A DNA stretch of 41,994 nt from positions 1 through 41,994 of the forward strand of contig JAQUXR010000022.1 in the NCBI GenBank assembly GCA_028692275.1. The letters run 5' to 3'. Positions 29,704-38,660 of this stretch are shown here, piece after piece (positions within the stretch are counted from its first letter, which is position 1; each line of letters starts with the position of its first letter). The position numbers and the translations under genes are program-made. This DNA comes from Frisingicoccus sp009929615. Lineage in GTDB: Bacteria > Bacillota > Clostridia > Lachnospirales > Lachnospiraceae. A model generated the notes under the pieces. That model saw only the letters and a list, made by a program, of their open reading frames with translations, was not told the DNA's origin and made no database searches.

Positions 29704-30422
29704 CACTTTGTACCTCCTTCCGCTTTTGCTCTTAAGCGCTGCCACATTGGGCAGACATGTCTTGTTTCACCGCTTCGGACATAAATCATATCCACAATCG
29801 GGGCGGGTACATCAATTTCTTCAGGGCCAAGTTCACCAAATTCGACAAGTTCTTCGACTTCCACAATAACCAGGTCTGCTGCAAAGGCCATGTTGCTGCT
29901 GATAGCCCGGGAATTTAACCGGAAAGAAATATTGCCGGCACTATCTGCCTTTGTAGCCTTAATCAACGTAATATCTGCATGTAAAGGCAGTTCCAGAAGA
30001 TATTCTTTTCCGTTTATAGTCAGTTTCTGCTTGCCATTTTCAATTTCGGTACCGACACCGGTAGGTGTCAGACAGCCGCCAAGACCGAACCCACCACAGC
30101 GGATACGTTCAGAAAAAGTACCCTGTGGACTGAACTCAATATCAAGTTCACCGGAAAACATCTGGTCACGGGCAGATGGATTATAGGCGATATGAGTGGT
30201 AATAAGACTCTTAACAAGCTTTGCATGGATGAGTTTACCAACGCCCTGGTCAGGCATACCGGCAGAAACAGCGATGGCATGAATGCCTTTAACACCCTTT
30301 CCCAGCATGCCGTCAATGATGTCGTCAGCTGCAAACTCACCGTGCCAGTCACCAAACATGATGGTCTGGTTATCTTGGAATTTAGAGAGGATTTCCTCTT
30401 TTGATACTACTTTTGAGAGCAA
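29703..30422 (-). CDS. CoA-transferase subunit A (AtoD/CtfA/ScoA type)
   Basis: 239 residues from TTG 30422, chosen because GGTGGGG lies 7 bases upstream; a GTG at 30434 lies on that ribosome site. Family marks: SAGMPDQGVGKLIHAKLVKS, THIAYNPSARDQMFSGELDI, FSPQGTFSERIRCGGFGLGG and FLTPTGVGT-like CLTPTGVGTEIENGK. It forms the CoA transferase with subunit B and follows the enoyl-CoA hydratase-like gene. The trio suggests activation or release of a short-chain acyl group in fermentation. Confidence 0.92.
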   Translation of the reverse strand: MLSKVVSKEEILSKFQDNQTIMFGDWHGEFAADDIIDGMLGKGVKGIHAIAVSAGMPDQGVGKLIHAKLVKSLITTHIAYNPSARDQMFSGELDIEFSPQGTFSERIRCGGFGLGGCLTPTGVGTEIENGKQKLTINGKEYLLELPLHADITLIKATKADSAGNISFRLNSRAISSNMAFAADLVIVEVEELVEFGELGPEEIDVPAPIVDMIYVRSGETRHVCPMWQRLRAKAEGGTK

Positions 30423-30459
30423 TAGATTCCCCACCTTTCATATACTATTTTTTCAATCG

Positions 30460-31254
30460 TTAGTTACCTTTAAAAATGGCTTTTCGTTTTTCGATAAATG
30501 CCTTGCAGCCCTCCTGGAAATCCATGGATGCTGCACATTCACGCTGGGTTGGAATTTCCGTTTCGTCAAGCCATTTTTTATAATCCGAATAGTTTGCGTC
30601 ATAAATCTGTTTCTTTATATTTTTGTAAGAGAGCAGTGGACCGGCAGCCAGTTTTTTTGCAAATTTCATTGTGACTTCATCAAGTTCTTCCGGTGTGGTG
30701 ACTTTGTAGGCAAGTCCAATGGCTTTTGCTTCTTCAGCACTTACCGGGCGGCCTGTAGCGGCCAGTTCCATGGTGCGGGATACGCCGATGGCCTTAGAGA
30801 GAAGATAAGTGGCTCCCGTATCCGGAACAAGTCCGATGTTGACAAAGGCGAGGATAAATTTGGCATTATCCGCACAAATCATAAAATCTCCGCCTAAGGC
30901 AAGGCTGACACCTGCACCGGCTGCTGCACCACAAACCGATGTGATAACTATCTTGCTCATCTTTTTCAAGCCATCAGCGACAATGCCTACTTTAGCAATA
31001 AGACCGTCCATATTCACTTCGCCACCGGCTTGAATCAGCTGGTAAAAGTAACCAATATCGCCGCCTGCTGAAAATGCCTTGCTGCTGCCTTTTAAGACAA
31101 GAACCTTAACTGCCGGGTCCTTTTCGGCAGTGTCCACAACATACATCAGTTCATCAGCCATCTGTTCATCAATGGCATTCAGGTTCTTCATGTAGTTCAT
31201 GGTGACGACAGCAACACCATCTTCAACTGTGTAAATAAGTTTTTGTAAATCCAT
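30460..31254 (-). CDS. Enoyl-CoA hydratase/isomerase family protein (PaaG-like)
   Basis: 264 residues. Crotonase fold with oxyanion-hole segments KAFSAGGDIGYFYQL and SVCGAAAGAGVSLALGGDFM. In my alignment by eye the two catalytic Glu residues of true enoyl-CoA hydratases are absent; the region reads FVNIGLVPDTGATYLLSKAI, as in PaaG-type isomerases where an Asp acts. An enoyl-CoA isomerase activity is therefore more likely than hydration. First gene of the operon with the CoA transferase; ATG 31254 with AGAAGGGGG upstream. Confidence 0.85.
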   Translation of the reverse strand: MDLQKLIYTVEDGVAVVTMNYMKNLNAIDEQMADELMYVVDTAEKDPAVKVLVLKGSSKAFSAGGDIGYFYQLIQAGGEVNMDGLIAKVGIVADGLKKMSKIVITSVCGAAAGAGVSLALGGDFMICADNAKFILAFVNIGLVPDTGATYLLSKAIGVSRTMELAATGRPVSAEEAKAIGLAYKVTTPEELDEVTMKFAKKLAAGPLLSYKNIKKQIYDANYSDYKKWLDETEIPTQRECAASMDFQEGCKAFIEKRKAIFKGN

Positions 31255-31302
31255 ATATGTACCCCCTTCTATAAATGGATAAATAAGATTACTATTACTT
31301 AT

Positions 31303-31331
31303 ATTCTATAAGATATAACTGAAACTTACAA
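31303..31331 (-). promoter_or_regulatory. Promoter of the enoyl-CoA/CoA-transferase operon
   Basis: On the - strand TTGTAA (31331-31326), 17-bp spacer, TAGAAT (31308-31303), about 50 bases before the ATG. Confidence 0.65.
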
Positions 31332-31381
31332 CACAAAAATAAAAAAGACTGTAAATTTATAAAAATATAATAAAATTGTGC

Positions 31382-31418
31382 AAAAAAATGACAGGATATT
31401 TTATAATATCCTGTCATT
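31382..31418 (-). terminator. Terminator after the hybrid histidine kinase gene
   Basis: AATGACAGGATAT pairs perfectly with ATATCCTGTCATT; on the - strand it is followed by TTTTTT. It lies 14 bases beyond the kinase stop. Confidence 0.9.
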
Positions 31419-31431
31419 CGTCAAAAATTAA

Positions 31432-33942
31432 TTATTTTTCAAGAAGAAATTTTTCAAGAGCTCCATATAACTTATCCGGTTCGACCGGCTTAGAAAGATG
31501 GGCATTCATACCGGCATTATGGCTTGCCCGGACATCCTCGTCAAAGGCATTTGCTGTCATAGCTATAATTGGAATATCTAAAGCATCCTCACGGTCTAAG
31601 CTTCGGATAGCAGCTGCTGTTGCAAGACCATCCATAACGGGCATTCGAATATCCATCAGAATAGCATCGAAATCATTCAAAGCAGAGGCTGTAAATATAT
31701 TCAAACCGGCTTTGCCATTCGGTGCAGTCACTACCTGGATACCTTTTCGTTCCAGAAGTCTGCGGATAATCTGAGTATTCATCGGATGATCCTCGCAAAC
31801 AAGGATATGCTTACCTTCCAAAGTATCTGAAGTCGGTAGTTTTTTCTCTGAAGGAGTGGCTGAGCCTGCGTTGAACTGTGCGGCATCAGAAGCCTTGCAT
31901 TTCTCCAGAGGAAGCATAATCTTAAAGGTTGTACCTTCGCCTTGGATGCTTTCACACTGAATGGTACCTTTCATGAGTTCAACTAGTTTTTTCGCAATAC
32001 TGAGACCAAGTCCGGTTCCTTCGCGGCCTTCGTGTTCCTGTTCAAAAGGCGTGTAAAGATTTTTCATAAATTCCTGGCTGATTCCAATGCCGTTATCCTG
32101 AATTAAGATATGGCACTGAATAAAGTTTTTGTTTTTAGAATCGCTGGCAAGTTGAACATTCAGCCGGACATGCCCGCCGGGAGGCGTGAATTTGACCGCA
32201 TTGGATAAAAGGTTAATGACAATCTGATTCAAATGCTGTTCATCAGCGATGACATAAGCATTTTCACAATCCGCTGTATTTCGTTCAAAGGTTATGTTTT
32301 TCTTTTGTGCCAGTTTATCAATAATCGGGATAGTTGTATCCCATGCATGTTGAAGCAGCATAGGCTCATACTGAAGATCGGTTTTCTTACTTTCAATCTT
32401 GGTCATATCCAGTACTTCGTTGATTAATCCCAGTAAATACTGGCCGGAAGTGTGAATCTGGTCAAGGTAATTATCCTTCAGATCCTCATCAGCACCCTCC
32501 AGAAGTTCCGGAGAGGAGAAGCTGATAATCGCATTCATTGGTGTACGCATATCGTGGCTCATACGGGAAAAGAATTCTGTACGGGCAATATTCTTACTGA
32601 CATTTTCATTTAAGTCTTCAATGGAATCTACCAGCTGGTCGATCTCAGTGATACCAAGGTGTCCAAGATTGAATCCATCTTCAGGCTTTCTATTACGTAC
32701 ACGGGTAGCGAGGGCAGTAATTGGTGATGCAAAATGCCGGCTGACAATGAGTATACATATAATACCAAGAAACAGCGAAAAGAGAGAAACAAACAACAAT
32801 ACATTCTTGATATGGGACAGGTAAGAAAACATTGTGTCATGTTCAACCAGTGCGATTAAAACCAGCTGACGATTTTCAAAAGGGTTATTATTGTTGTAAA
32901 TGGTTATAGGCGTTTCTGTACCATATAGTTTTATATCGCCCCGGGCGGTTAATGTAAATCCACCGGTTTCTACTGTATTGGACGTAGAAATCATAGAATT
33001 ACTGTCAAAACAACGGTTAAACAGGGCGCCATTTGAAACAATAGGGTCACATTCCGGATTGTCAATATCCTGAAGTGCGAGGACATAACAACTTTTTTCT
33101 GGTTCATTAATCTCAGTTCCCGGAATAAGGGAAGAGAGGTATTTTGTTGTGAGTTCAACACCAATGACACCATATGGATACCCTTCATCCGAAATCAGCG
33201 GAATGGAGAAGGAAACAACTTCCTGACCGTTTCCGTTTAATTTGTACGGGGATGAGAAGTAGGCCAGGTCTTCGCCATCGGTATCCGGGTTTTGAAGAAC
33301 AGCCTGCAAAGGTTCATAATAAAAGCCGCCATCGTCCGTGCCGTTAAAAGTATATTGGGATTCCCACCAGGAATCCAGAGCACACCCGGTTTTCTCGATG
33401 ATAGAAGTAGGAGAGCGTTCCAGAAGCAAGTCTTCACGATTTGTGTAATTGCTCATTTGGTCTGTATCACGAATGCAGATTCCATATTTGTTTTCTTGTT
33501 CAGATACAAGAGCCATATCATCCATTGATTTATCATTAAGAATTATATAGACACCGTTCACGTTGTTTTGACGAAGTGTCTCAATCAGTTTATCGCTGGA
33601 TTCTTCAAGAAATTGAATCTGATGCTGGGAATCGCCCCGGAAAGGGTAGGCCCCGTATTCCAACTCATACTCTGAATAAAGATGATTAAAATAGGCGGTA
33701 GCACTGTCAAGGTCAGTCCACTGGTTATTAAAGGCATCTTCAATCTCATTTTTACGATTTAGAAGCCGCTCTGTTAAAATATCAGCAGCATTCTGGCTCA
33801 AAGATTCTTCAATACCGCCATAGACGGCTGCAAAATAAAAAATAGCAGATTGGAGAATCATAACGATGATGAGTGGAACAAAAAGGGCACGGAAAATGGA
33901 CCTTCGTCTATGATTTTTAGTTGTAGGTTGTTGTTTTGTCAT
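31432..33942 (-). CDS. Hybrid sensor histidine kinase with extracellular sensor and receiver domain
   Basis: 836 residues. Membrane helices at about 17-42 and 380-401 enclose a ~340-residue extracellular part resembling double CACHE (with YPYGVIGVELTTKYLSSLIP). A HAMP-like linker follows, then HisKA with FFSRMSHDMRTPMNAI (His463), an ATPase domain with NAVKFTPPGG, DNGIGIS and GTGLGLSIAKKLVE, and a receiver domain with phosphorylatable Asp764 in AILMDIRMPVMDG. No output domain follows, so the phosphoryl group must pass to another protein. The gene follows a solute-binding lipoprotein gene by 37 bases, suggesting the binding protein presents ligand to the sensor. Confidence 0.93.
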   Translation of the reverse strand: MTKQQPTTKNHRRRSIFRALFVPLIIVMILQSAIFYFAAVYGGIEESLSQNAADILTERLLNRKNEIEDAFNNQWTDLDSATAYFNHLYSEYELEYGAYPFRGDSQHQIQFLEESSDKLIETLRQNNVNGVYIILNDKSMDDMALVSEQENKYGICIRDTDQMSNYTNREDLLLERSPTSIIEKTGCALDSWWESQYTFNGTDDGGFYYEPLQAVLQNPDTDGEDLAYFSSPYKLNGNGQEVVSFSIPLISDEGYPYGVIGVELTTKYLSSLIPGTEINEPEKSCYVLALQDIDNPECDPIVSNGALFNRCFDSNSMISTSNTVETGGFTLTARGDIKLYGTETPITIYNNNNPFENRQLVLIALVEHDTMFSYLSHIKNVLLFVSLFSLFLGIICILIVSRHFASPITALATRVRNRKPEDGFNLGHLGITEIDQLVDSIEDLNENVSKNIARTEFFSRMSHDMRTPMNAIISFSSPELLEGADEDLKDNYLDQIHTSGQYLLGLINEVLDMTKIESKKTDLQYEPMLLQHAWDTTIPIIDKLAQKKNITFERNTADCENAYVIADEQHLNQIVINLLSNAVKFTPPGGHVRLNVQLASDSKNKNFIQCHILIQDNGIGISQEFMKNLYTPFEQEHEGREGTGLGLSIAKKLVELMKGTIQCESIQGEGTTFKIMLPLEKCKASDAAQFNAGSATPSEKKLPTSDTLEGKHILVCEDHPMNTQIIRRLLERKGIQVVTAPNGKAGLNIFTASALNDFDAILMDIRMPVMDGLATAAAIRSLDREDALDIPIIAMTANAFDEDVRASHNAGMNAHLSKPVEPDKLYGALEKFLLEK

Positions 33943-33979
33943 TAGTTACGCCTCCACAGCATGAGTAGATTTGGAGAAA

Positions 33980-35479
33980 TTATTGTTTAATAAGTGCGTT
34001 AACTTCATCATTAAGATTGTTGAACCAGGTGTCAAAATATTCGTCGGTTGTAAATTGAGCGACAGCATCTTCAAGGCTTGAACCTGAATCCAGTGCAGTA
34101 ACAACAGCAGCACGGTCAGCAACAGCAGTATCCTTGAGAGCACTTTCCAAGGTTGTACGCACATCTTTACTGCCATTAAATGGTTTCGTTGCATAAGCAG
34201 GATCATTGTTAAATACATCGGCACTAATCAGAAGTGCATTTAGCATATTCTGATCTTTGGCATTTGAAGTATCCCCACTATAGCTTCCGGTAATGGCCTC
34301 TTCGGTGTTTGCTGCTAATGTAACCGGAGAATATCCAGACTGAACAGCGAAAGTCAGATTACGTTCGGAATCGGTAGAGTATTTTAAAAACTCAACAGCG
34401 CCTTCCTGCTGTGCAGGTGTTGCCTTAAGGAGGCAATAGCTTGCTCCCTGCTGAACAACAGCATTATTCTCAGCATTGGCAAAAGGTAAAGCTTTTGTAG
34501 CATATATTTCGATATCATGGGTTGTATCATCAGCCAGTGTTACAGCTGTAGGAAGATAGCTTACACCGGATGAAGAAGAAGTTAAAGCCAGAATCTTTCC
34601 TGTTTTAGCATCCTCGGAGCTGAATTTAGCATAGCTTCCAAAATAACCATTGATATAAGGAATGTAGTAGTTATCCCATAAGGTCTTAAAGGTATCACGG
34701 TCCATATCGACGGTTAACTCACCATTTTCAACGTTGAAAAGTTCGTGTCCGAGCTGATAAGCACCTAGGTAAATATAGTTACCAACGGAGTCACGGCCAT
34801 ATAATGCTTTTCCGTCATTAGCTATATCTGGAGTTTGTGCATCCGTCCATTCATAATAAGTTTTAGCAGCAGCGGTAAGATCCTCTTTTGTTTTCAAACT
34901 TTCAAGAGTAATACCTGTATCTGCGGCAAAAGGTTCCCAATCGGTTTTGTTTGCTGTAAATATTTCGGTAGATTTAAGGATAGGGAACTGCAAAAGTTCG
35001 TTATTCTCATTGAAACGTCCTTCGTCAATAAAGCCGGGAACGTAAGCGGTAAGCTCTTCATCTGTAAAGTAAGCATCCATTGGAGCCAGAGCATCTGCCT
35101 GGTCTAAAATGTATGCTGTTTCTGAATAAACAGCAGCCAGAGTAGGTATCTCCTGAGCACCGGCTTTACCTTCTACAGAGTCAAGAAGTGAGTCGGCTAA
35201 AGTTGTTATGTCACCCTGACTGACTGTCATGACAACAATGCCTTTTTCCAGGCCGACAGTAGAGTTGAAGTCTTCAACCATTTGTTCAAATGCTGCCAGC
35301 TGGTCGCCGTTATAGTAATTCCAGACAGTGACAGTAACAGGATTTTTGGGGTCCAGTTCACTTGATTTTGAAGGTGTTGTGGCACCGCCGGATGAACTAC
35401 AGCCTGTAAGAGAAAGCATGAGTGTCATCGCCATGGCGAGTGCTCCGGTTCTTAAAAAGTTACGTGAGTGTTTCTTCAT
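33980..35479 (-). CDS. Extracellular solute-binding lipoprotein (sugar-type family 1)
   Basis: 499 residues from ATG 35479 (GAGGGGGATAACATC upstream). Lipoprotein signal with lipobox SLTGC, then SBP_bac_1-type sequence (VTVTVWNYYNGDQLAAFEQM VEDFNSTVG in outline, LLKATPAQQEGAVEFLKYST near residue 370). It is anchored outside the membrane and presumably binds an oligosaccharide or similar ligand. No permease or ATPase genes are adjacent; the only operon partner is the hybrid kinase. Confidence 0.88.
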   Translation of the reverse strand: MKKHSRNFLRTGALAMAMTLMLSLTGCSSSGGATTPSKSSELDPKNPVTVTVWNYYNGDQLAAFEQMVEDFNSTVGLEKGIVVMTVSQGDITTLADSLLDSVEGKAGAQEIPTLAAVYSETAYILDQADALAPMDAYFTDEELTAYVPGFIDEGRFNENNELLQFPILKSTEIFTANKTDWEPFAADTGITLESLKTKEDLTAAAKTYYEWTDAQTPDIANDGKALYGRDSVGNYIYLGAYQLGHELFNVENGELTVDMDRDTFKTLWDNYYIPYINGYFGSYAKFSSEDAKTGKILALTSSSSGVSYLPTAVTLADDTTHDIEIYATKALPFANAENNAVVQQGASYCLLKATPAQQEGAVEFLKYSTDSERNLTFAVQSGYSPVTLAANTEEAITGSYSGDTSNAKDQNMLNALLISADVFNNDPAYATKPFNGSKDVRTTLESALKDTAVADRAAVVTALDSGSSLEDAVAQFTTDEYFDTWFNNLNDEVNALIKQ

Positions 35480-35550
35480 GATGTTATCCCCCTCGTGATT
35501 AAATTCTGACATTTTAAATGATGTTATGTCAAATGTATTTTTATATATAA

Positions 35551-35579
35551 AATATAGCACATTTGATAGAGAACAACAA
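35551..35579 (-). promoter_or_regulatory. Promoter of the solute-binding protein/kinase operon
   Basis: On the - strand TTGTTG (35579-35574), 17-bp spacer, TATATT (35556-35551). An inverted repeat, TCAAATGT and ACATTTGA, flanks the -10 region (35529-35566) and could be an operator. Confidence 0.6.
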
Positions 35580-35656
35580 AGTCTGTAGAGGGTACAATAC
35601 AAGATTATATATATGTTTTCATTAGTTTAACTTATTATCTGTATATGGAATCGAGA

Positions 35657-35685
35657 TTGTTCTTTTTTATCAATATTTCTATAAT
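35657..35685 (+). promoter_or_regulatory. Promoter of the first flavodoxin gene
   Basis: TTGTTC (35657-35662), 17-bp spacer, TATAAT (35680-35685), 37 bases before the ATG at 35722. Confidence 0.75.
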
Positions 35686-35721
35686 AAATATAGGATAGAG
35701 ATGAAATGGAGGATAAGAAAG

Positions 35722-36246
35722 ATGGCAAAGAATTTAATTATTTATTATTCAAGAAAAGGTCAGAATTATTGGAATGGAAGTATCAAGTCATTGACAAAAG
35801 GAAATACGGAAATAGTTGCAGAGTTCATTCAGAAAGCAGTGGACGGGGATTTATTTGAAATTGAAACAGTTAAGTCCTATGATGCAGACTATTATAAATG
35901 TATTGATGATGCACAGGATGAATTGCGTAAAAATGCAAGACCTGAATTAAAAAGATATCTGGACAGCATTGACGGTTATGAAAATGTGTTTGTATGCGGT
36001 CCATGCTGGTGGGGAACATACCCTATGGCAATGTTTACCCAGCTTGAAAAGCTGGATTTTACAGGCAAAAAGGTAATGGCGGTGATGACTCACGAAGGCT
36101 CCGGACTGGGAAGCTCTGAACGGGACCTTAAGAAAATCTGTAAAGGTGCGGCTTTTGGAAAGGGTCTGGCTGTTCACGGCGCTGATGCCGGAAAGTCTGA
36201 AGGCACAGTGATTTCATGGGCAAAAAAGGTTACTGTCGGTGGATGA
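35722..36246 (+). CDS. Flavodoxin
   Basis: 174 residues from ATG 35722 (TGGAGGATAAG upstream). Flavodoxin fold with the FMN-phosphate loop near IIYYSRKGQNYWNGSIKSL, longer than usual, and GPCWWGTYPMAMFTQLEKLD, in which the Trp pair and Tyr would flank the flavin. It ends with the typical GLAVHGADAGKSEGTVISWA. It carries electrons in the cytoplasm; the partner is not evident. A second flavodoxin-like gene follows at 36483. Confidence 0.88.
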   Translation: MAKNLIIYYSRKGQNYWNGSIKSLTKGNTEIVAEFIQKAVDGDLFEIETVKSYDADYYKCIDDAQDELRKNARPELKRYLDSIDGYENVFVCGPCWWGTYPMAMFTQLEKLDFTGKKVMAVMTHEGSGLGSSERDLKKICKGAAFGKGLAVHGADAGKSEGTVISWAKKVTVGG

Positions 36247-36312
36247 TAAAGAGGAACTGGAAAGATGCTACATACGAATGTACCAGGGAATGATTGATAA
36301 GGAGAGAAAAAA

Positions 36313-36436
36313 GTGGTTAAAAAACCGGAAAAAGATGTTATGATAGTAGTAGGAGCAGGGCAGCTTAGTAGGGCGATTGCCAGAAACTATGAACAATGCA
36401 GGTTTTGATGTAGAAGCAATAGAGATGGACCTTTAA
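36313..36436 (+). pseudogene. Broken short-chain dehydrogenase remnant
   Basis: The first frame starts GTG 36313 and reads VKKPEKDVMIVVGAGQLSRA, a Rossmann-type start typical of a group of clostridial short-chain dehydrogenases. After IA the sequence jumps, in another frame, to ETMNNAGFDVEAIEMDL and a stop. In intact relatives of this group these two pieces are separated only by the cofactor-binding helix region and then followed by ~200 more residues. This is a deletion-scarred remnant. Confidence 0.55.
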
Positions 36437-36482
36437 GACCTGAAGTATAGCGTGCGATAAGCACAGAGATGGGGGAGTAAAA

Positions 36483-36968
36483 ATGAGTAATAAGAGATTA
36501 GTAGCATATTTTTCAGCAAGTGGTATGACAGCGAGTGCGGCAAAGAAATTAGCATCTGTGGCACAGGCAGATTTATTTGAAATCAAGCCGGAAGTACCTT
36601 ATACTCAGGTGGATTTGAATTGGATGGATAAGAATGCCAGAAGTACAATTGAAATGCAGGATAGGGCATCCAGACCGGCAATTCGCGAAAAACTGGAAAC
36701 GATGAATCAATATGATGTTGTTTTTGTGGGATTTCCAATCTGGTGGTATGTAGCACCGACGATTATCAACACTTTTCTGGAATCCTATGATATGTCAGGA
36801 AAGACGATAGTTCCTTTTGCTACATCCGGAGGAAGCGGCTTTGGTGAGACTGTAGAGAGATTAAAGACAAGTTGTTCATCTTCCGTTGTATGGAAAGATG
36901 GAAAACTATTAAATGGCAGAGTAACGGATGAAGCATTAAAATCCTGGATTGAGACTCTGAACATTTAA
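36483..36968 (+). CDS. Flavodoxin family protein
   Basis: 161 residues, ATG 36483 (GGGGGAGTAAAA upstream). FMN loop VAYFSASGMTASAAKKLA, then VGFPIWWYVAPTIINTFLES and FATSGGSGFGETVERLK, the hallmarks of the YSU-type flavodoxins of Clostridia. Probably an FMN-dependent electron carrier or quinone-reductase-like protein. It is paralogous in fold, but not close in sequence, to the gene at 35722. Confidence 0.9.
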   Translation: MSNKRLVAYFSASGMTASAAKKLASVAQADLFEIKPEVPYTQVDLNWMDKNARSTIEMQDRASRPAIREKLETMNQYDVVFVGFPIWWYVAPTIINTFLESYDMSGKTIVPFATSGGSGFGETVERLKTSCSSSVVWKDGKLLNGRVTDEALKSWIETLNI

Positions 36969-36996
36969 GATATAGGAAACAAGTAACAGAACGGTA

Positions 36997-38214
36997 ATGG
37001 GGGATGCTATTTTGGGGATTTTTAGCGGTAAAGCCGATTTAAACAAAACAATAAATAGTTCGGAAGAAATGGATGAAGTTGAAGCATTGTATACTTCTAC
37101 AGGGCTAGAATGTGATTTTTGCTATACGACTCTTCAGCCATCTTTTGAATACTGTCCAAAATGCGGAAAAAAGATAGTGAAAGCAAAAGTGGAAGAGACG
37201 ACAGTGATACCCGGAAATCTATTTCAGACAGAAGCAGACAGAGACGGTTTGCTTATAACGCAGTACAATGGTTTTAATGATAAGAAAGTTGTTATCCCAT
37301 CCTTTATTGATGGAAAACCGGTGATAGGTATCTGGAATGATGTTTTCAATAAATGCATAGAGCTTGAGGAAGTTGTTTTTGAAGAGGGATGCAGGTATAT
37401 AGGCAAAGATGCTTTTGCTTACTGTGATAAATTAAAAAAGATTCATTTTCCAAAAAGTTTAATAGAAATCGGAGATTCTGCATTTACAAATTGCGCCTTT
37501 GAAGACTTGGCACTGCCGCCAAATGTTAAAGTGATTGGTACATATGTTTTTGCGGGATGTGATAAGTTAAAGAAAATTATCTTATCTGACAAACTGGAAT
37601 ATATTAGTGACGGGATGTTTTACAGCACTGGAGTAAGCGAAATAAGTATTCCTGAAAGTGTCCGGCATATTGGGGCTTTTGCCTTTGCCTATACAAAGCT
37701 GATAGAGATAGAACTTCCGAAGAATTTGTATTCCGTTGAGTATCGGGCATTTGATATCAGGGAATTGGGGAAAATAACGATTCATTCCAACGTGAAAGTT
37801 ATTAATGATGATATATTTAATAAGGATGCATATCCTGTTATACATTGTGCAGCTGGCTCAAAAGCCCAGTTATATGCACGAAAGTATGAGCTTCCATGTG
37901 AGGCAATTTCGCCCCAGCCGGCAGCAGATGTGCAGGTGTGTGCAAAGAGTGTTGATTTAAAATTTACCTATATTCTTATGGATAAAGATATCGATAGGAA
38001 ATATTACTATTTCGACATGTATAAAGCAGAAACATGGTCATGGAAGATGGAAAACAGGCAGACACTGCTCATTAATAAGTGGATGAATATGGAAGATGCC
38101 AAACATTTGGCGAATAAGATTCAAACTTCTATGAATTCGAATAAAGGAAAATCAAAAGAAAAATTTTTTTATGGATTTGAAAAAGTCATAATAAATACAA
38201 AGTGGGGAGCTTAA
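36997..38214 (+). CDS. BspA-type leucine-rich repeat protein with zinc ribbon
   Basis: 405 residues if ATG 36997 is used; a TTG at 37012 (GGGGGAT upstream) is an alternative. Residues about 45-66 form a zinc ribbon (CDFCYTTLQPSFEYCPKCGK). Residues about 95-290 contain five to six BspA-like repeats with LEEVVFEEGCRYIGKDAFAY, LKKIHFPKSLIEIGDSAFTN and LKKIILSDKLEYISDGMFYS. A C-terminal domain of about 100 residues is unassigned. No signal peptide, so it is cytoplasmic, unusual for BspA repeats. Confidence 0.8.
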   Translation: MGDAILGIFSGKADLNKTINSSEEMDEVEALYTSTGLECDFCYTTLQPSFEYCPKCGKKIVKAKVEETTVIPGNLFQTEADRDGLLITQYNGFNDKKVVIPSFIDGKPVIGIWNDVFNKCIELEEVVFEEGCRYIGKDAFAYCDKLKKIHFPKSLIEIGDSAFTNCAFEDLALPPNVKVIGTYVFAGCDKLKKIILSDKLEYISDGMFYSTGVSEISIPESVRHIGAFAFAYTKLIEIELPKNLYSVEYRAFDIRELGKITIHSNVKVINDDIFNKDAYPVIHCAAGSKAQLYARKYELPCEAISPQPAADVQVCAKSVDLKFTYILMDKDIDRKYYYFDMYKAETWSWKMENRQTLLINKWMNMEDAKHLANKIQTSMNSNKGKSKEKFFYGFEKVIINTKWGA

Positions 38215-38219
38215 GAAGT

Positions 38220-38480
38220 ATGTGTGGAACATTAAAGCCCGGTGATATTGTGCAGCATTTTAAAAGACAATGGGTTAAAGATAAGTCGAGCAGTGAATAT
38301 CTCTATGAAATCCTCGCCTTTGCAAGGCATACAGAAACGGATGAGATACTCGTTGTCTATAAAGCACTTTATGGGGAAATGGGTATCTGGGCAAGACCAT
38401 ATGAAATGTTTATGGGAAAAGTAGATGGAGAAAAGTATCCGGATAGTGAACAGGAATATCGGTTTGAAAAGAGAAAATGA
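38220..38480 (+). CDS. DUF1653 family protein
   Basis: 86 residues from ATG 38220, six bases after the preceding stop and with GGGGAGC upstream. The family signature is visible: LKPGDIVQHFK, ILAFARHTETDEILVVYKAL, YGEMGIWARPYEMFMGKVDG and KYPDSEQEYRFE. The function of the family is unknown. Co-transcribed with the leucine-rich repeat gene. Confidence 0.85.
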   Translation: MCGTLKPGDIVQHFKRQWVKDKSSSEYLYEILAFARHTETDEILVVYKALYGEMGIWARPYEMFMGKVDGEKYPDSEQEYRFEKRK

Positions 38481-38499
38481 ATAAATGGATAATAAGAGA

Positions 38500-38530
38500 A
38501 AAAAGGGTGCCATGAATTGGCATCCTTTTT
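38500..38530 (+). terminator. Terminator after the DUF1653 gene
   Basis: AAAAAGGGTGCC pairs with GGCATCCTTTTT (one G-T pair) around ATGAATT. Confidence 0.88.
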
Positions 38531-38660
38531 GGAGTTTTCCTTCTTTTTGTGTATCAGTATCCTGTTTTTGGGACTGTAAAAGGAATAAAATTTAGATGTA
38601 AGAAAAAGCAAATGAATTGTATCATTACATTACATAAAAATAAACAGGAGGCGTATAAAT

